Below are positions 1 through 8,112 of a DNA stretch of 64,000 nt, piece by piece. The notes beneath the pieces are model-generated. The model saw only the letters and a list, made by a program, of their open reading frames with translations. It did no database searches and had not been told where the DNA came from. Made by a program: the position numbers and the translations under genes. How positions within the stretch are numbered: position 1 is the stretch's first letter; every line of letters starts with the position of its first letter. This DNA is from Anaerolineales bacterium UBA5195 (GTDB lineage: Bacteria > Chloroflexota > Anaerolineae > Anaerolineales > Villigracilaceae), in NCBI GenBank assembly GCA_002412925.1, contig DHVZ01000003.1, forward strand, positions 62,001-126,000. The letters run 5' to 3'.

Positions 1-735
1 GGCACCAAAGATGCCTGGGATATCAACGAAGTCGTTATGATGGCCCTGATCCCCAACAACGTCGGTGGTCTCGATGGCCGCCTGGCCTACCTGGATGGCA
101 AACGCTGCTTCAACGATGACGCGATTGTTGCTTCCTTCCAGCAGATCAAGGACTTGACCCCCTACCTGCCGGATGGTTTCACCGCCACCAGCTACTATGA
201 TGGCCAGCAGTTGTTCGTCCAGGGCAAGGCCGCGATGTATTTCGATGGCTCCTGGAGCATCTCAGGCTTTGAAAAGGATGCCCCCGAGTTCAAGTGGAGC
301 GTCTTCGCCGTGCCGCCCGCCGCTGGCAAGGATCAGTACATCTCCTTCCACATGGACGCCGCAATTGGCATGAACGCCGCCTCCAAGAACGCCGAAGCCG
401 CCAAGACCTTCCTGGCTTGGCTCGAAACCGGCGAATTCGCCGAAGCCTTCGGCAATGGCGTCCCCGGCTTCTTCCCGGTCAGCAAGAATGTCCCAACCCT
501 GAGCGACCCGGTTGCGAATGCCTTCATGGGCTTCAATGGCAAGGCCAAGGGCACTGATATCCGCTTCGTCTGGGAGAAACTGCTCGCCGCTCCATCCGGC
601 CAGAAGGATGCCTACACCGCCATGAACGATGCTGTCATCGCCGTCTTGAAGGGTGAACAGACCCCGCAGGAAGCCGCCGATGCCTTGCAGACCGCCCTGG
701 CTGGCTGGTACGAACCCGCCAAGAGCTGCAAGTAA
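1..735 (+). CDS. Sugar ABC transporter, extracellular solute-binding protein (5' partial)
   Basis: This is the C-terminal 244 residues of a family 1 extracellular solute-binding protein; the reading frame is open to the first base, so the signal peptide and N-lobe are outside the window. It should capture a sugar outside the membrane and deliver it to the two permeases that follow. The visible part has the family's C-terminal lobe: a WSVFAVPPAAGKD hinge segment, an AAKTFLAWLETGEF helix, a conserved proline-rich turn, and a tail ending in TALAGWYEPAKSCK. The gene order binding protein, permease, permease is the usual MalE-MalF-MalG type arrangement. No ATPase gene is nearby, so the transporter probably borrows a shared MsmK/UgpC-type ATPase encoded elsewhere. 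The substrate cannot be told. Confidence 0.85.
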   Translation, partial: GTKDAWDINEVVMMALIPNNVGGLDGRLAYLDGKRCFNDDAIVASFQQIKDLTPYLPDGFTATSYYDGQQLFVQGKAAMYFDGSWSISGFEKDAPEFKWSVFAVPPAAGKDQYISFHMDAAIGMNAASKNAEAAKTFLAWLETGEFAEAFGNGVPGFFPVSKNVPTLSDPVANAFMGFNGKAKGTDIRFVWEKLLAAPSGQKDAYTAMNDAVIAVLKGEQTPQEAADALQTALAGWYEPAKSCK

Positions 736-754
736 ACTTTTACCCCCATCCCTG

Positions 755-791
755 CCTTCCCCCATTTTCCCAACCCGAAAATGGGGGAAGG
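755..791 (+). terminator. Strong intergenic hairpin between binding-protein and permease genes
   Basis: A 15-bp perfect stem (755-769 with 777-791) closes a 7-base loop, 20 bases after the binding-protein stop codon. No T-run follows, so it is not a classical terminator. In malE/malF-type operons a hairpin here stabilises the upstream mRNA and lowers permease expression, and that is the likeliest role. The rest of the 200-base gap shows no gene. Confidence 0.6.
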
Positions 792-934
792 AGCTAGAAA
801 TAGATTATAAAGATGGGGGTCGATGATGATGCCCCAGAAAAACTTAAAAACTAAGTGAACTCCGTGTCTTAGTGGTAAAACGTACTAATTCCAGCAAAAC
901 CTTCATCTTTCACTTCGAGCACCCAAGAGCTGCC

Positions 935-1876
935 ATGCCAACTCAATCGTCATCATCCCTTTTTTCTACCAAAAACCGGCAACAGGTCACCTGGGTTTTG
1001 TTCCTCCTGCCCGCCGTCCTGGTGTACATCGTCTTTATGGCCGGGCCGCTCTTTGACTCACTCCGCCTGAGTCTGTACACAGGCCAGGGCTACACCCCCA
1101 CCAAGTTCGTCGGGCTGCAAAACTATATCGACCTGTTCACCAATCCGCTTTGGCGGGAACGCTTCACCGGCGCGCTCTGGCACACCTGCATCTTTTTTGG
1201 CATCCATATGCTGGTTCAGAACAGCCTGGGATTATTTTTTGCCAATTTGCTCTCATCCGATTTCAGAGGCCGCGATTTTTTCCGCACGATTATTTTTGCT
1301 CCGGCCACCCTTTCCGTGCTCGTCACCGGTTTTCTTTGGACGTTGATTCTCAACCCGCAGTGGGGCGCCATCAACCTGACCCTGAAGGCCATTGGTCTGA
1401 AAGCCTGGGCGCTGCCCTGGCTCGGTGACGAAAACCTGGCCCTGATCGTCATCTCACTGACTTCCGCCTGGCAATGGGTCGGGATGCCGACCGTCATGTT
1501 CCTGGCGGGGCTGATGGGTATCCCCGAAGAATTACTCGAAGCCGCCCGTGTTGATGGCGCTTCCAGTTGGACGATTTTCTGGAAAATCAAGTTCCCCTTG
1601 CTGATGCCGGTCGTTGGCGTGGTCGCCATCCTGACCTTTGTCGATAACTTCAATGCCTTCGATGTGATCTATGCCATGGCGGGCGCACGCGGCGAACCGG
1701 GCTATTCCACCGATTTGCTGGCCACGCTCTTCTACCGGACTGGTATCGCCGGGGAACACCCGGTTGGTATTCCCAATATGGGCATGGGCGCGGCAATTGC
1801 CACCCTGACCTTTGCAATCCTGATGGTCGGTGTCCTCACCTGGCTCTATCTTTCCCGTAAGCAGGACGAAAACTAA
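935..1876 (+). CDS. Sugar ABC transporter permease (MalF-like)
   Basis: This is an integral membrane permease of the binding-protein-dependent sugar transporter family, about 313 residues from the ATG chosen here. A GTG at 872 would add 21 polar residues ahead of the first membrane segment and has no ribosome site. The first membrane helix (LFLLPAVLVYIVFMAGPL) follows a short cytoplasmic tail, with about five more after it. The cytoplasmic EAA loop that docks on the ATPase is clear near the C-terminal third (EAARVDGASSWTIFWKIKFP). It lies 14 bases upstream of a second permease, with which it should form the channel heterodimer. It is likely co-transcribed with the preceding binding-protein gene. 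Confidence 0.88.
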   Translation: MPTQSSSSLFSTKNRQQVTWVLFLLPAVLVYIVFMAGPLFDSLRLSLYTGQGYTPTKFVGLQNYIDLFTNPLWRERFTGALWHTCIFFGIHMLVQNSLGLFFANLLSSDFRGRDFFRTIIFAPATLSVLVTGFLWTLILNPQWGAINLTLKAIGLKAWALPWLGDENLALIVISLTSAWQWVGMPTVMFLAGLMGIPEELLEAARVDGASSWTIFWKIKFPLLMPVVGVVAILTFVDNFNAFDVIYAMAGARGEPGYSTDLLATLFYRTGIAGEHPVGIPNMGMGAAIATLTFAILMVGVLTWLYLSRKQDEN

Positions 1877-1890
1877 CCCGGAGAACCACG

Positions 1891-2715
1891 ATGAAGCGCA
1901 AACTTTCCCTCTTTTTTACCTACCTGGCGCTGACCATCTGGTCGGTGATTGTCCTGTTCCCGATCTGGACCCTGATTGTCAACTCGCTCAAACCACAAAA
2001 AGAGATTTTCCGCGACCCCTTTGGCCTGCCGAAGACCTTTACCTTTGCCGGATACGAGGCTGCCTGGAGTAATGGACGCTTCGATTTATATTTTTTCAAC
2101 ACAATTTACGTTACCGTGATTTCGCTGACGCTGATCCTGTTCTTCGGTTCGATGGCGGCCTACGCCCTCTCCAAGTGGAAATCCCCGGCTTCGAAATTCC
2201 TGTATATCTTTTTCATCGCCGGGTTGATGATTCCCATCCGCCTCGGCACCCTCGATCTCGTCCGCCTGATTAAGTTCCTCGGCCTGCAAGACACCCTCTG
2301 GAGCCTGATTCCCGTTTACGTGGCGATGGGGATGCCGATTGCCACCTTTGTCCTGACAGCCTTCATTAAAGGTCTGCCCGGTGAAATGTTCGAGGCCGCC
2401 AAAATCGATGGAGCTTCCGAGTGGCGCATTTACACCCAGATCGTCATCCCGCTGATGCGCCCGGCCCTGGCGACTGTTGCCATCTTCAACATGATCAAAA
2501 TCTGGAACGATTTCTGGTTCCCCCTGGTCTTCATCCGCGCCGAAGAATCCCGGACGGTGGCTCTGGGTGTCTCGCTGCTCTTCGGTCAATACCGCACCGA
2601 TTGGACCCGCGCCCTGAGCACCCTCTCCCTGGCTGCCATCCCGATCCTGATTTTATACATCCTGCTCTCCCGCGAATTCATCAAGGGCCTGACTGCCGGG
2701 GCTGTCAAAGGTTAA
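1891..2715 (+). CDS. Sugar ABC transporter permease (MalG-like)
   Basis: This is the second permease of the sugar transporter, 274 residues, normal length for the MalG/LacG type. A GGAGA ribosome site sits 9 bases before the ATG. It has an N-terminal signal-anchor helix, about six membrane segments, and an EAA loop (EAAKIDGASEWRIYTQIVIP) at about residues 168-187. The C-terminal motif REFIKGLTAGAVKG is typical of this permease class, which contacts the ATPase. It is the last gene of the transporter operon; a hairpin shared with the convergent oxidoreductase operon follows 20 bases downstream. Confidence 0.9.
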   Translation: MKRKLSLFFTYLALTIWSVIVLFPIWTLIVNSLKPQKEIFRDPFGLPKTFTFAGYEAAWSNGRFDLYFFNTIYVTVISLTLILFFGSMAAYALSKWKSPASKFLYIFFIAGLMIPIRLGTLDLVRLIKFLGLQDTLWSLIPVYVAMGMPIATFVLTAFIKGLPGEMFEAAKIDGASEWRIYTQIVIPLMRPALATVAIFNMIKIWNDFWFPLVFIRAEESRTVALGVSLLFGQYRTDWTRALSTLSLAAIPILILYILLSREFIKGLTAGAVKG

Positions 2716-2734
2716 ATCGTTTTTTCTCCTCAAC

Positions 2735-2763
2735 GTAGGGGCGACCCAATGGGTCGCCCCTAC
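2735..2763. terminator. Palindromic hairpin between convergent operons
   Basis: A 13-bp perfect stem (GTAGGGGCGACCC and its complement) has a 3-base loop and sits between two convergent stop codons only 52 bases apart. It can serve as a terminator in both directions, although it lacks a long T-run. A similar GTAGGGGC palindrome occurs at 11928-11955, so this is probably a copy of a dispersed palindromic repeat used as a terminator. Confidence 0.6.
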
Positions 2764-2766
2764 CAT

Positions 2767-4164
2767 TTATAACACCCGTTCTTCAAGGCGCTGGTAAAAC
2801 AACCAGCGCCCAATAATTTCTTCAGCCAAAACAATCAGGAAAATGCCGGACGCCAACCAGCTTCCGGTGTTTTCCATTAGAAATGCCAGCGCCGCCGCCC
2901 CAGTCATTCCCAGCAGGATCAGCCCCCCCCGTATCTTTCTCGCCGTTTCGTAGCCCGGATTTTTCTCTGAAAGCATGACCCCCACTTCTGCCGCCAGCAA
3001 AAACCCCGCGCCGATCGCCAGCCAGGCCTTTGGTTCGGCCAAATGGACAGCCAGCGCCCCAAGAACCCCCGCGCTCAGAAAAAATGCCGCAGTGGTCCGC
3101 CAGCTATCCCAGGCCGGGATCGACCTGAGCCGGTAGACTCGCGCCATGCTATAGACCAGGCCAATTCCGCACAATGCCAACGGTAGTTTCCCCATCCCTG
3201 GTATAAACAGGCAGGTCAGCCAGCTTGCCCCAAACAACCCGAACAACAGGATTTCGCGGCTCAACCATGATTTCTTGAGATGATTCAGCGTTCGCCAGGC
3301 ATTCAGCGGCGCACCGAGATGGGCCAGCGACGCCAATCCGCCCAAAACAATCAGCCCGCCAAGCGTGATCAAGATCGGAATGCTGAACGGCTCTAAAAAG
3401 AACGAGAACAGCGCCATTCCCGCCGCCATCTGCCCACAGAGCGTAAAAATGATCAGGGGTAGTTCGCCAAAACCTTTAAGCAGAAAGTTTTTTCTTGGCG
3501 TGCTTTGCGGTTTAATCTCCTCCCAGTTGGAAATTTCCTTTTCCAACTCATTCACCATCCCCAGATGCGCTTTGAGTCCCAAGTGCGGCTGCGTCCGTGA
3601 AAACGTTGGCAACGGGAAAGGATGTTCCGGGCCGGGAATATTCCACAAAGGTTGAAGTCCCTGAGCGGGGAGCAGCCCGCTTCCCACCATGGTTGGCCCA
3701 TCGTCCACGGTCACAATATCCAGCACCCGCAGCGGACAGGCTGCGACGCACGCCGGGGGCAATCCTGCATCGAGGTTGTCGAAACAGAAATTACACTTCA
3801 TCATGTGGCGTAATTCAGGGTTGTAGCGCGGCGCAGAGTATGGACAGGCCCACGAGCAATATCCGCAGCCCACGCATTTTGATTCATCGATATAGACAAT
3901 CCCATCCGGGCGGACAACGTACGCATCCACCGGGCAAACCCCCGCGCATTTGGGATGAACGCAATGATTGCAGGCGATGGACAGGTTATAGGCAAAAACA
4001 TCCGTTGTCCAGGCGCTGCCCTGCTGCTGCCACGAACCCCCCGAAACCTCGTACACCCGCCGCCAGAGCACACCGACAGGCAGGTTATTCTTGTCTTTGC
4101 AAGCGATTTGACACGCCTTACAGCCGGAGCAGGCGGAGGCATCGAAGGTGAAGGCGTAGGTCAT
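2767..4164 (-). CDS. DMSO reductase-like FeS subunit fused to membrane anchor (DmsB-DmsC fusion)
   Basis: One 465-residue protein combines the electron-transfer and membrane-anchor subunits of a DmsABC-type complex. Residues 1-190 form a ferredoxin-like domain with cysteines for four FeS clusters, starting with CSGCKACQIAC at 12-22 and continuing with CNHCVHPKCAGVCP, CVGCGYCSWACP and CNFCFDN...CVAACP. After a hydrophilic linker, residues from about 235 to the end hold several membrane helices like DmsC/NrfD-type anchors, which take electrons from quinol. In E. coli DmsB and DmsC are separate proteins. The start overlaps the catalytic subunit's stop by 4 bases, so the two are translationally coupled. 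Fusion to a single chain is seen directly; the substrate is not known. Confidence 0.87.
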   Translation of the reverse strand: MTYAFTFDASACSGCKACQIACKDKNNLPVGVLWRRVYEVSGGSWQQQGSAWTTDVFAYNLSIACNHCVHPKCAGVCPVDAYVVRPDGIVYIDESKCVGCGYCSWACPYSAPRYNPELRHMMKCNFCFDNLDAGLPPACVAACPLRVLDIVTVDDGPTMVGSGLLPAQGLQPLWNIPGPEHPFPLPTFSRTQPHLGLKAHLGMVNELEKEISNWEEIKPQSTPRKNFLLKGFGELPLIIFTLCGQMAAGMALFSFFLEPFSIPILITLGGLIVLGGLASLAHLGAPLNAWRTLNHLKKSWLSREILLFGLFGASWLTCLFIPGMGKLPLALCGIGLVYSMARVYRLRSIPAWDSWRTTAAFFLSAGVLGALAVHLAEPKAWLAIGAGFLLAAEVGVMLSEKNPGYETARKIRGGLILLGMTGAAALAFLMENTGSWLASGIFLIVLAEEIIGRWLFYQRLEERVL

Positions 4165-6632
4165 TTTGAACCACGTCGAACGTCAAAAGTCGAAGGTCGC
4201 TTCTCTGACTTTTGACGTTCGACCTTTGACTTATATTTTTCAACCTGAACCATGATCGTCTGCTGGGCTGTGCCGAAGGCGAACGGAGTCCAACGTTCGG
4301 AGGTCAGGACGTTGATGCAACCGCCAAAATCGACGCCGCTTTCGTTGGGAGCCCACCACGCGCCTTGAGGGATATCGACCACGCCGGGCAGGAGGCGCGG
4401 GGTGACGCGGGCCGGGATAACCAGTTCGCCGCGCTCATTCCAGGCGCGGACGAGGTCACCGTCGCAGATTCCGCGTTCGGCGGCGTCGAGCGGGTTCATA
4501 AAAATCCGCTGCGGGAAGGCTTCGCCCAGCCAGTCGTTGTTGTCGTGGGTCGAGTGGACGCGGGCCAGGGTGTGGTGGCCGATGGCCTGGAGAGGGTACG
4601 CCGAGGGTTGAGTAGGACGAGTGTTTTTCTCGTCCGTACACTTGCGCCGCACTGCGTTTGGTGCAGTGCAGGTGTCGAAACCCGGCGACAGGGCAGAAGC
4701 CGCTTGGTCTCGATACGCCGCTATGCGGCTACTCGACCAGCGTTCATCAAATGGGCTTTCCCACTCTTGAATGTATTTTGGGATGGGCGGGACTTCCTCC
4801 GGGTTGCCAAAATCATACAACTGCTTCGAGAATATCTCGATTTTGCCGCTGGGGGTGGACAACGGACTTTTTAACGGATTTTCACGGAAATCGGAGAAGG
4901 CAATCGCCGGTTTGGTGACCGGGTTGCTCCACGCCCCGAGGTTCTGGCCGATGAATTCGTCCAGGCTGGGCAGGTCGGGGAAGCGGGTCGCGCGCCAGAC
5001 GCCGAGGCAGTAATCGACCCAGGCTTTTTCGTCGCGGCCTTCGGTGTAGGCCTCGCCGATGCCCAATCTTTCGGCGATATCAGCGCAGATCTGGTAGTCG
5101 GATTTGCATTCGCCGGGCGGTTCGACCAGTTTGGGCTGCAAAATCACTTCGTCGGAGTATTTCCAGCCGTCCTCGACACCCCAGGTTTCAAATTGGGTGC
5201 AGGCCGGCAGGATGATGTCGGCAAATTTCGCAGTCGGGGTCAGGAAGTTGTCCTGGACGACAAGGAATTCGACTTTGGATTCATCGCGCAGGATTTCGGC
5301 GGAGCGGTTGACGTTGGCGTGCTGGTTGATCAGGCAATTGGTGGCAACAGCGTAGATCAATTTGATGTCGCTGGTCAGGCTCGATGCGCCGGTCAGGCCG
5401 TCAGCCTGGGTCATGCTTTTTCCACGGAGGCAGGCTTCGGTCCACAGAAAGACCGGGATGGCCGCTTTAACGGGATTCTGCCCGGTCGGAAAAACTGTCC
5501 ACAAACCGCCGCCATCCGGGGCCTGGAGTCCCAATCCACTGGCCCAACCGCCCGATATCCCAAAATTGCCGGTGATGGCCGAGAGCACGCACCCGGCGCG
5601 CACAACCTGCTCACCATAGGCCCGGCGCTGCATGCCGTAGCCTTGGTAGAGCACGGCGGGGGTGAGGGTGGCGTATTCGCGGGCGATGCGGGCGATGGTT
5701 TGTGCGGGAACGGCGGTGATGGCCTCGGCCCATTCGGGGGTTTTGGACGTGCCGTCGCGAGTGCCGAGCAGGTAGTCTGTGTAACTTTCGTCGCTTTCGT
5801 GGCCGGGGGGCATGGTGGATGCATCCCAGCCGAGGCAGTATTTGCGGATGAAGGCGGCGTCAAGCAGGCCTTCGGTCAGCATGACGTAGGCCATGGCGCT
5901 CATCATCGCCGCGTCGGTGCCGGGGCGGATCGGAATCCACTCGTCGGCCAGGGCGGCGGCGGAGAGCGAGTGGCGCGGGTCGATGCAGACCACGCGCGCG
6001 CCGTTTTGACGGGCGAGTTTGATGAAGTAGTCGGAGTTGGTGCCGTCGCGCATTTCGGCGGGGTTCCAGCCCCACATCAGGATGTAGCGGCTGTTGAGCC
6101 AGTCCTGGCGCTGGTTGCCGGTGACGAGCGTGCCCCAGACGGTGGGCGTGGCGGCGTTGATCGCGGCCCACGAGTAGGAGTTATAGATGCCGAGGCAGCC
6201 GCCGTAGAGATTCAGCAGGCGGCGGGCTGTGTGCGAGCCGTTGAGCTGGTTGTAGGAGCCGGTGCCGTAGGGGACAAACAGGGCTTCGTTGCCATCTTGG
6301 GCTTTGACGCGTTCGAACTGGACGGCGAGGGTGTCGAGGGCTTCGTCCCAGGAAATGCGCTGGAATTGGCCTTCGCCGCGCGCGCCAGTGCGTTTGAGCG
6401 GATGGAGCAGCCGGTCGGGGTGGTACTGGCGGCGCAGATAGGCGCGTCCGCGTGGACAAGCGCGCAGTTGCGGGGATGCGAGGCTATCCGGCCGGTCGTC
6501 GCTGTCGAGGCGGGTGATGCGTCCGTTTTCGACGTGGGCGATCAGCAGGCAGCGTCCGCCGCAGTTGTGGGCGGGGCAGCCGACACGGATTTTGGTAATT
6601 GGTGATTGGGGATTGGTAAGCGAACGACTCAT
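4161..6632 (-). CDS. Molybdopterin oxidoreductase, DmsA-like catalytic subunit
   Basis: This is an 823-residue catalytic subunit of the DMSO reductase superfamily. Near the N-terminus CPAHNCGGRC plus ACPRG at about residues 58-62 hold a 4Fe-4S cluster; then come the molybdopterin-binding domains (ILMWGWNPAE, VVCIDPRHS) and the C-terminal dinucleotide-binding domain (YPLQAIGHH, ARVHSTHDNNDWL). That last block closely resembles E. coli DmsA, so S- or N-oxide reduction is likely, but the substrate cannot be proven. Two oddities stand out. There is no twin-arginine leader, and the first 14 residues are encoded by a short simple-repeat tract. Residues about 632-676, between two conserved blocks, are encoded by palindromic repeats, and the charged C-terminal tail by another repeat. 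It is co-transcribed with the fused anchor subunit. Confidence 0.88.
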   Translation of the reverse strand: MSRSLTNPQSPITKIRVGCPAHNCGGRCLLIAHVENGRITRLDSDDRPDSLASPQLRACPRGRAYLRRQYHPDRLLHPLKRTGARGEGQFQRISWDEALDTLAVQFERVKAQDGNEALFVPYGTGSYNQLNGSHTARRLLNLYGGCLGIYNSYSWAAINAATPTVWGTLVTGNQRQDWLNSRYILMWGWNPAEMRDGTNSDYFIKLARQNGARVVCIDPRHSLSAAALADEWIPIRPGTDAAMMSAMAYVMLTEGLLDAAFIRKYCLGWDASTMPPGHESDESYTDYLLGTRDGTSKTPEWAEAITAVPAQTIARIAREYATLTPAVLYQGYGMQRRAYGEQVVRAGCVLSAITGNFGISGGWASGLGLQAPDGGGLWTVFPTGQNPVKAAIPVFLWTEACLRGKSMTQADGLTGASSLTSDIKLIYAVATNCLINQHANVNRSAEILRDESKVEFLVVQDNFLTPTAKFADIILPACTQFETWGVEDGWKYSDEVILQPKLVEPPGECKSDYQICADIAERLGIGEAYTEGRDEKAWVDYCLGVWRATRFPDLPSLDEFIGQNLGAWSNPVTKPAIAFSDFRENPLKSPLSTPSGKIEIFSKQLYDFGNPEEVPPIPKYIQEWESPFDERWSSSRIAAYRDQAASALSPGFDTCTAPNAVRRKCTDEKNTRPTQPSAYPLQAIGHHTLARVHSTHDNNDWLGEAFPQRIFMNPLDAAERGICDGDLVRAWNERGELVIPARVTPRLLPGVVDIPQGAWWAPNESGVDFGGCINVLTSERWTPFAFGTAQQTIMVQVEKYKSKVERQKSEKRPSTFDVRRGSK
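4606..4738. repeat. Two palindromic repeat elements inserted in frame in the dmsA-like gene
   Basis: Element A (4606-4682) begins GGTTGAGTAG and ends GTCGAAACC with a complex stem inside. Element B (4706-4738) is a near-perfect palindrome beginning GGTCTCGA and ending ACTCGACC. Both share the ends GGTYGAGTAG...CGARACC, and a third copy lies in the T-box leader at 38431-38458. They encode about 45 residues that have no counterpart between the two flanking blocks conserved in DmsA, and the reading frame is kept. Confidence 0.75.
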
Positions 6633-6695
6633 GGGTTAAGTGTAGATGATTTGGGGCATGGGGGGTAGTGATGGAGGTCATGAGTTTTGCTATAA

Positions 6696-6830
6696 TCACT
6701 GCAGATCAGCGCGTTTTTAGGAGTGTTGCCGCTGCAGTTGCTCTCGTATCACATGAGCGTGATGCGCGGGTTTGACCCGGATTTCTCGAGGAATTTGTCG
6801 AAGACGCTACGGTGGATTAGAATGAATTAG
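6696..6830 (+). pseudogene. Remnant of a SIS-domain (GlmS/AgaS-type) gene, C-terminal end only
   Basis: A 44-codon open stretch ends in a TAG at 6828-6830 and encodes LGVLPLQLLSYHMS followed by RGFDPDFSRNLSKTLR. This matches the conserved C-terminal tail of SIS-domain sugar-phosphate isomerases and of GlmS (PLQLLAYH...RGxDPDxPRNLxKxV). Nothing upstream encodes the rest of such a protein; the frame is closed by TAA at 6693-6695. It is therefore the 3' stub of a deleted gene, followed directly by its old terminator. A TATAAT at 6691-6696 lies at its edge but is probably fortuitous. Confidence 0.7.
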
Positions 6831-6861
6831 ACATCGGAAGTCTGTGAGACTTCCGATGTCT
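6829..6861 (+). terminator. Rho-independent terminator of the lost SIS gene
   Basis: A 15-bp perfect stem (829-843 with 847-861 of the 6 kb block) with a 3-base loop is followed by a run of T. It begins right at the stop codon of the SIS-gene stub, so gene end and terminator survived together. Confidence 0.85.
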
Positions 6862-6904
6862 TTTTAGTGCGATGGACAGTAGGCATAATTTTCCACCACT
6901 CGTC

Positions 6905-7452
6905 TTACCAAATATTTATATGACTTCCCTCATTCCCGATAAATTTGATAGCGCGAAAATACTCAATGATTTTCGTTTCTTTATTCTCTTGGTTAAGTTT
7001 CTGCTCAAATAGTCCTGTCCGGCTTTCACCTTTTTTTCTTTCTAATGGTAAAAATTGACCTTTTTTGCGAAGTCTGGAAATATTCTCATTGCCCAAGATT
7101 TTTTCAATGGCGAATAAAAATACTTGGGCGAAAAAACTAACACAGTCTCAGGAGCATATTCTCCTATCACATCTACCCAGATATTGTATTCTTCAGTAAC
7201 AGAACCTGCCCCACAAGAAACGACACTTTCCTGACAATTTTCATGAGCACATTTGAGAAATAAAGAAAAGCGATACTCAAAAGTATCGACATCGTAACCC
7301 TGTTTTTCTTTCTTGATAGTGCTCGCTGTTTCTCCGTAAACAAAACCTTACTCAACTGGTTTCAGAAAGCCTTTCTTGCAATCAGGACAAGGCCATTCTG
7401 GTATCCGTTCTTTATGAAAATTGTTGAGCCAAAACTCACGGTTGATGGTCAT
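6905..7452 (-). pseudogene. DUF4145-domain gene broken by frameshifts
   Basis: The remnant starts at an ATG overlapping the tmk stop (ATGA) and reads as a DUF4145 protein in pieces. The first 34 codons give a zinc-ribbon-like start (PEWPCPDCKKGFLKP) and end at an in-frame stop. A second frame gives the domain core, with cysteine pairs and FSPKYFYSPLKK, and a third gives KIIEYFRAIKFIGNEGSH. At least two frameshifts are needed to join them. The DNA is visibly more AT-rich than its neighbours, which suggests foreign origin. DUF4145 proteins are often accessory parts of defence or mobile loci; here the gene is dead. A sequencing error cannot be ruled out, but several breaks argue against it. Confidence 0.7.
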
Positions 7453-8066
7453 GATTTTGTTAACCTTTTCAAAATGACTTTCCTCAACTCTGCCTGCACC
7501 GCGTCCCACTTCTGGCTGGAATCCACCACTTTCCAGCGTTTCGGCTCCTGCTTAACCAATTCCAGATACCCGGCCCGGACACGTTTATGGAAATCGACGG
7601 TGTAGGCGTCCATCCGATTCCATTCTTCCTGTTTGGATTTGCGCTGCAGGCCGATTTCCACCTCCAGGTCGAGCAGGATCGTCAGGCTGGGGGTCAGGCC
7701 GCCGGTGGCGTAGCGCACCAGTTGACGGACCTGCTCGAGGTCCTGACCGTGCCCGTAGCCCTGGTAAGCAATCGTTGAGTCGAAATAGCGGTCTGAAAGG
7801 ACGATTTCACCGACCGCCAGGCGCGGCTTGATGACCTGTTCCACGATCTGGGCGCGGGCGGCCTGGTAGAGCAGCGTTTCGGTCCGCGGGTGCATCTCCG
7901 CATTTTTCAGGTCGTGGATCACTTCGCGGATCTGCTCGCCAATCGACGTCCCGCCCGGTTCGCGGGTCGGGAAAACGGTATAACCTTTCTCGCGCAGGAA
8001 TTCGACGAGATAAGGGATGTGGCTGGTCTTGCCGGAGCCTTCGGGGCCTTCTAGTGTAATGAACAT
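7449..8066 (-). CDS. tmk: Thymidylate kinase
   Basis: This 205-residue enzyme phosphorylates dTMP to dTDP with ATP, an essential step of dTTP synthesis in the cytoplasm. The P-loop GPEGSGKT is at residues 7-14, the dTMP-binding DRYFDST motif at about 92-98, and the TREPGGT motif near residue 34, all as in bacterial Tmk. Length is normal. It lies 47 bases downstream of the R3H/AAA ATPase gene and is probably in the same transcript. The leader just upstream carries a simple repeat of ATCACAAA-like units. Its stop codon overlaps the start of the broken DUF4145 gene. Confidence 0.95.
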   Translation of the reverse strand: MFITLEGPEGSGKTSHIPYLVEFLREKGYTVFPTREPGGTSIGEQIREVIHDLKNAEMHPRTETLLYQAARAQIVEQVIKPRLAVGEIVLSDRYFDSTIAYQGYGHGQDLEQVRQLVRYATGGLTPSLTILLDLEVEIGLQRKSKQEEWNRMDAYTVDFHKRVRAGYLELVKQEPKRWKVVDSSQKWDAVQAELRKVILKRLTKS

Positions 8067-8112
8067 TTTGTGATTTTGTGATTGGGTGATTGGTGTGAAA
8101 TCACCAAATAGA

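Noticed and set aside
5193..6605. A 470-codon open frame on the plus strand opposite the dmsA-like gene
   Set aside because: It is a mirror of the GC-rich third-position pattern of the real gene; the minus-strand frame has clear molybdopterin motifs and this one has none.
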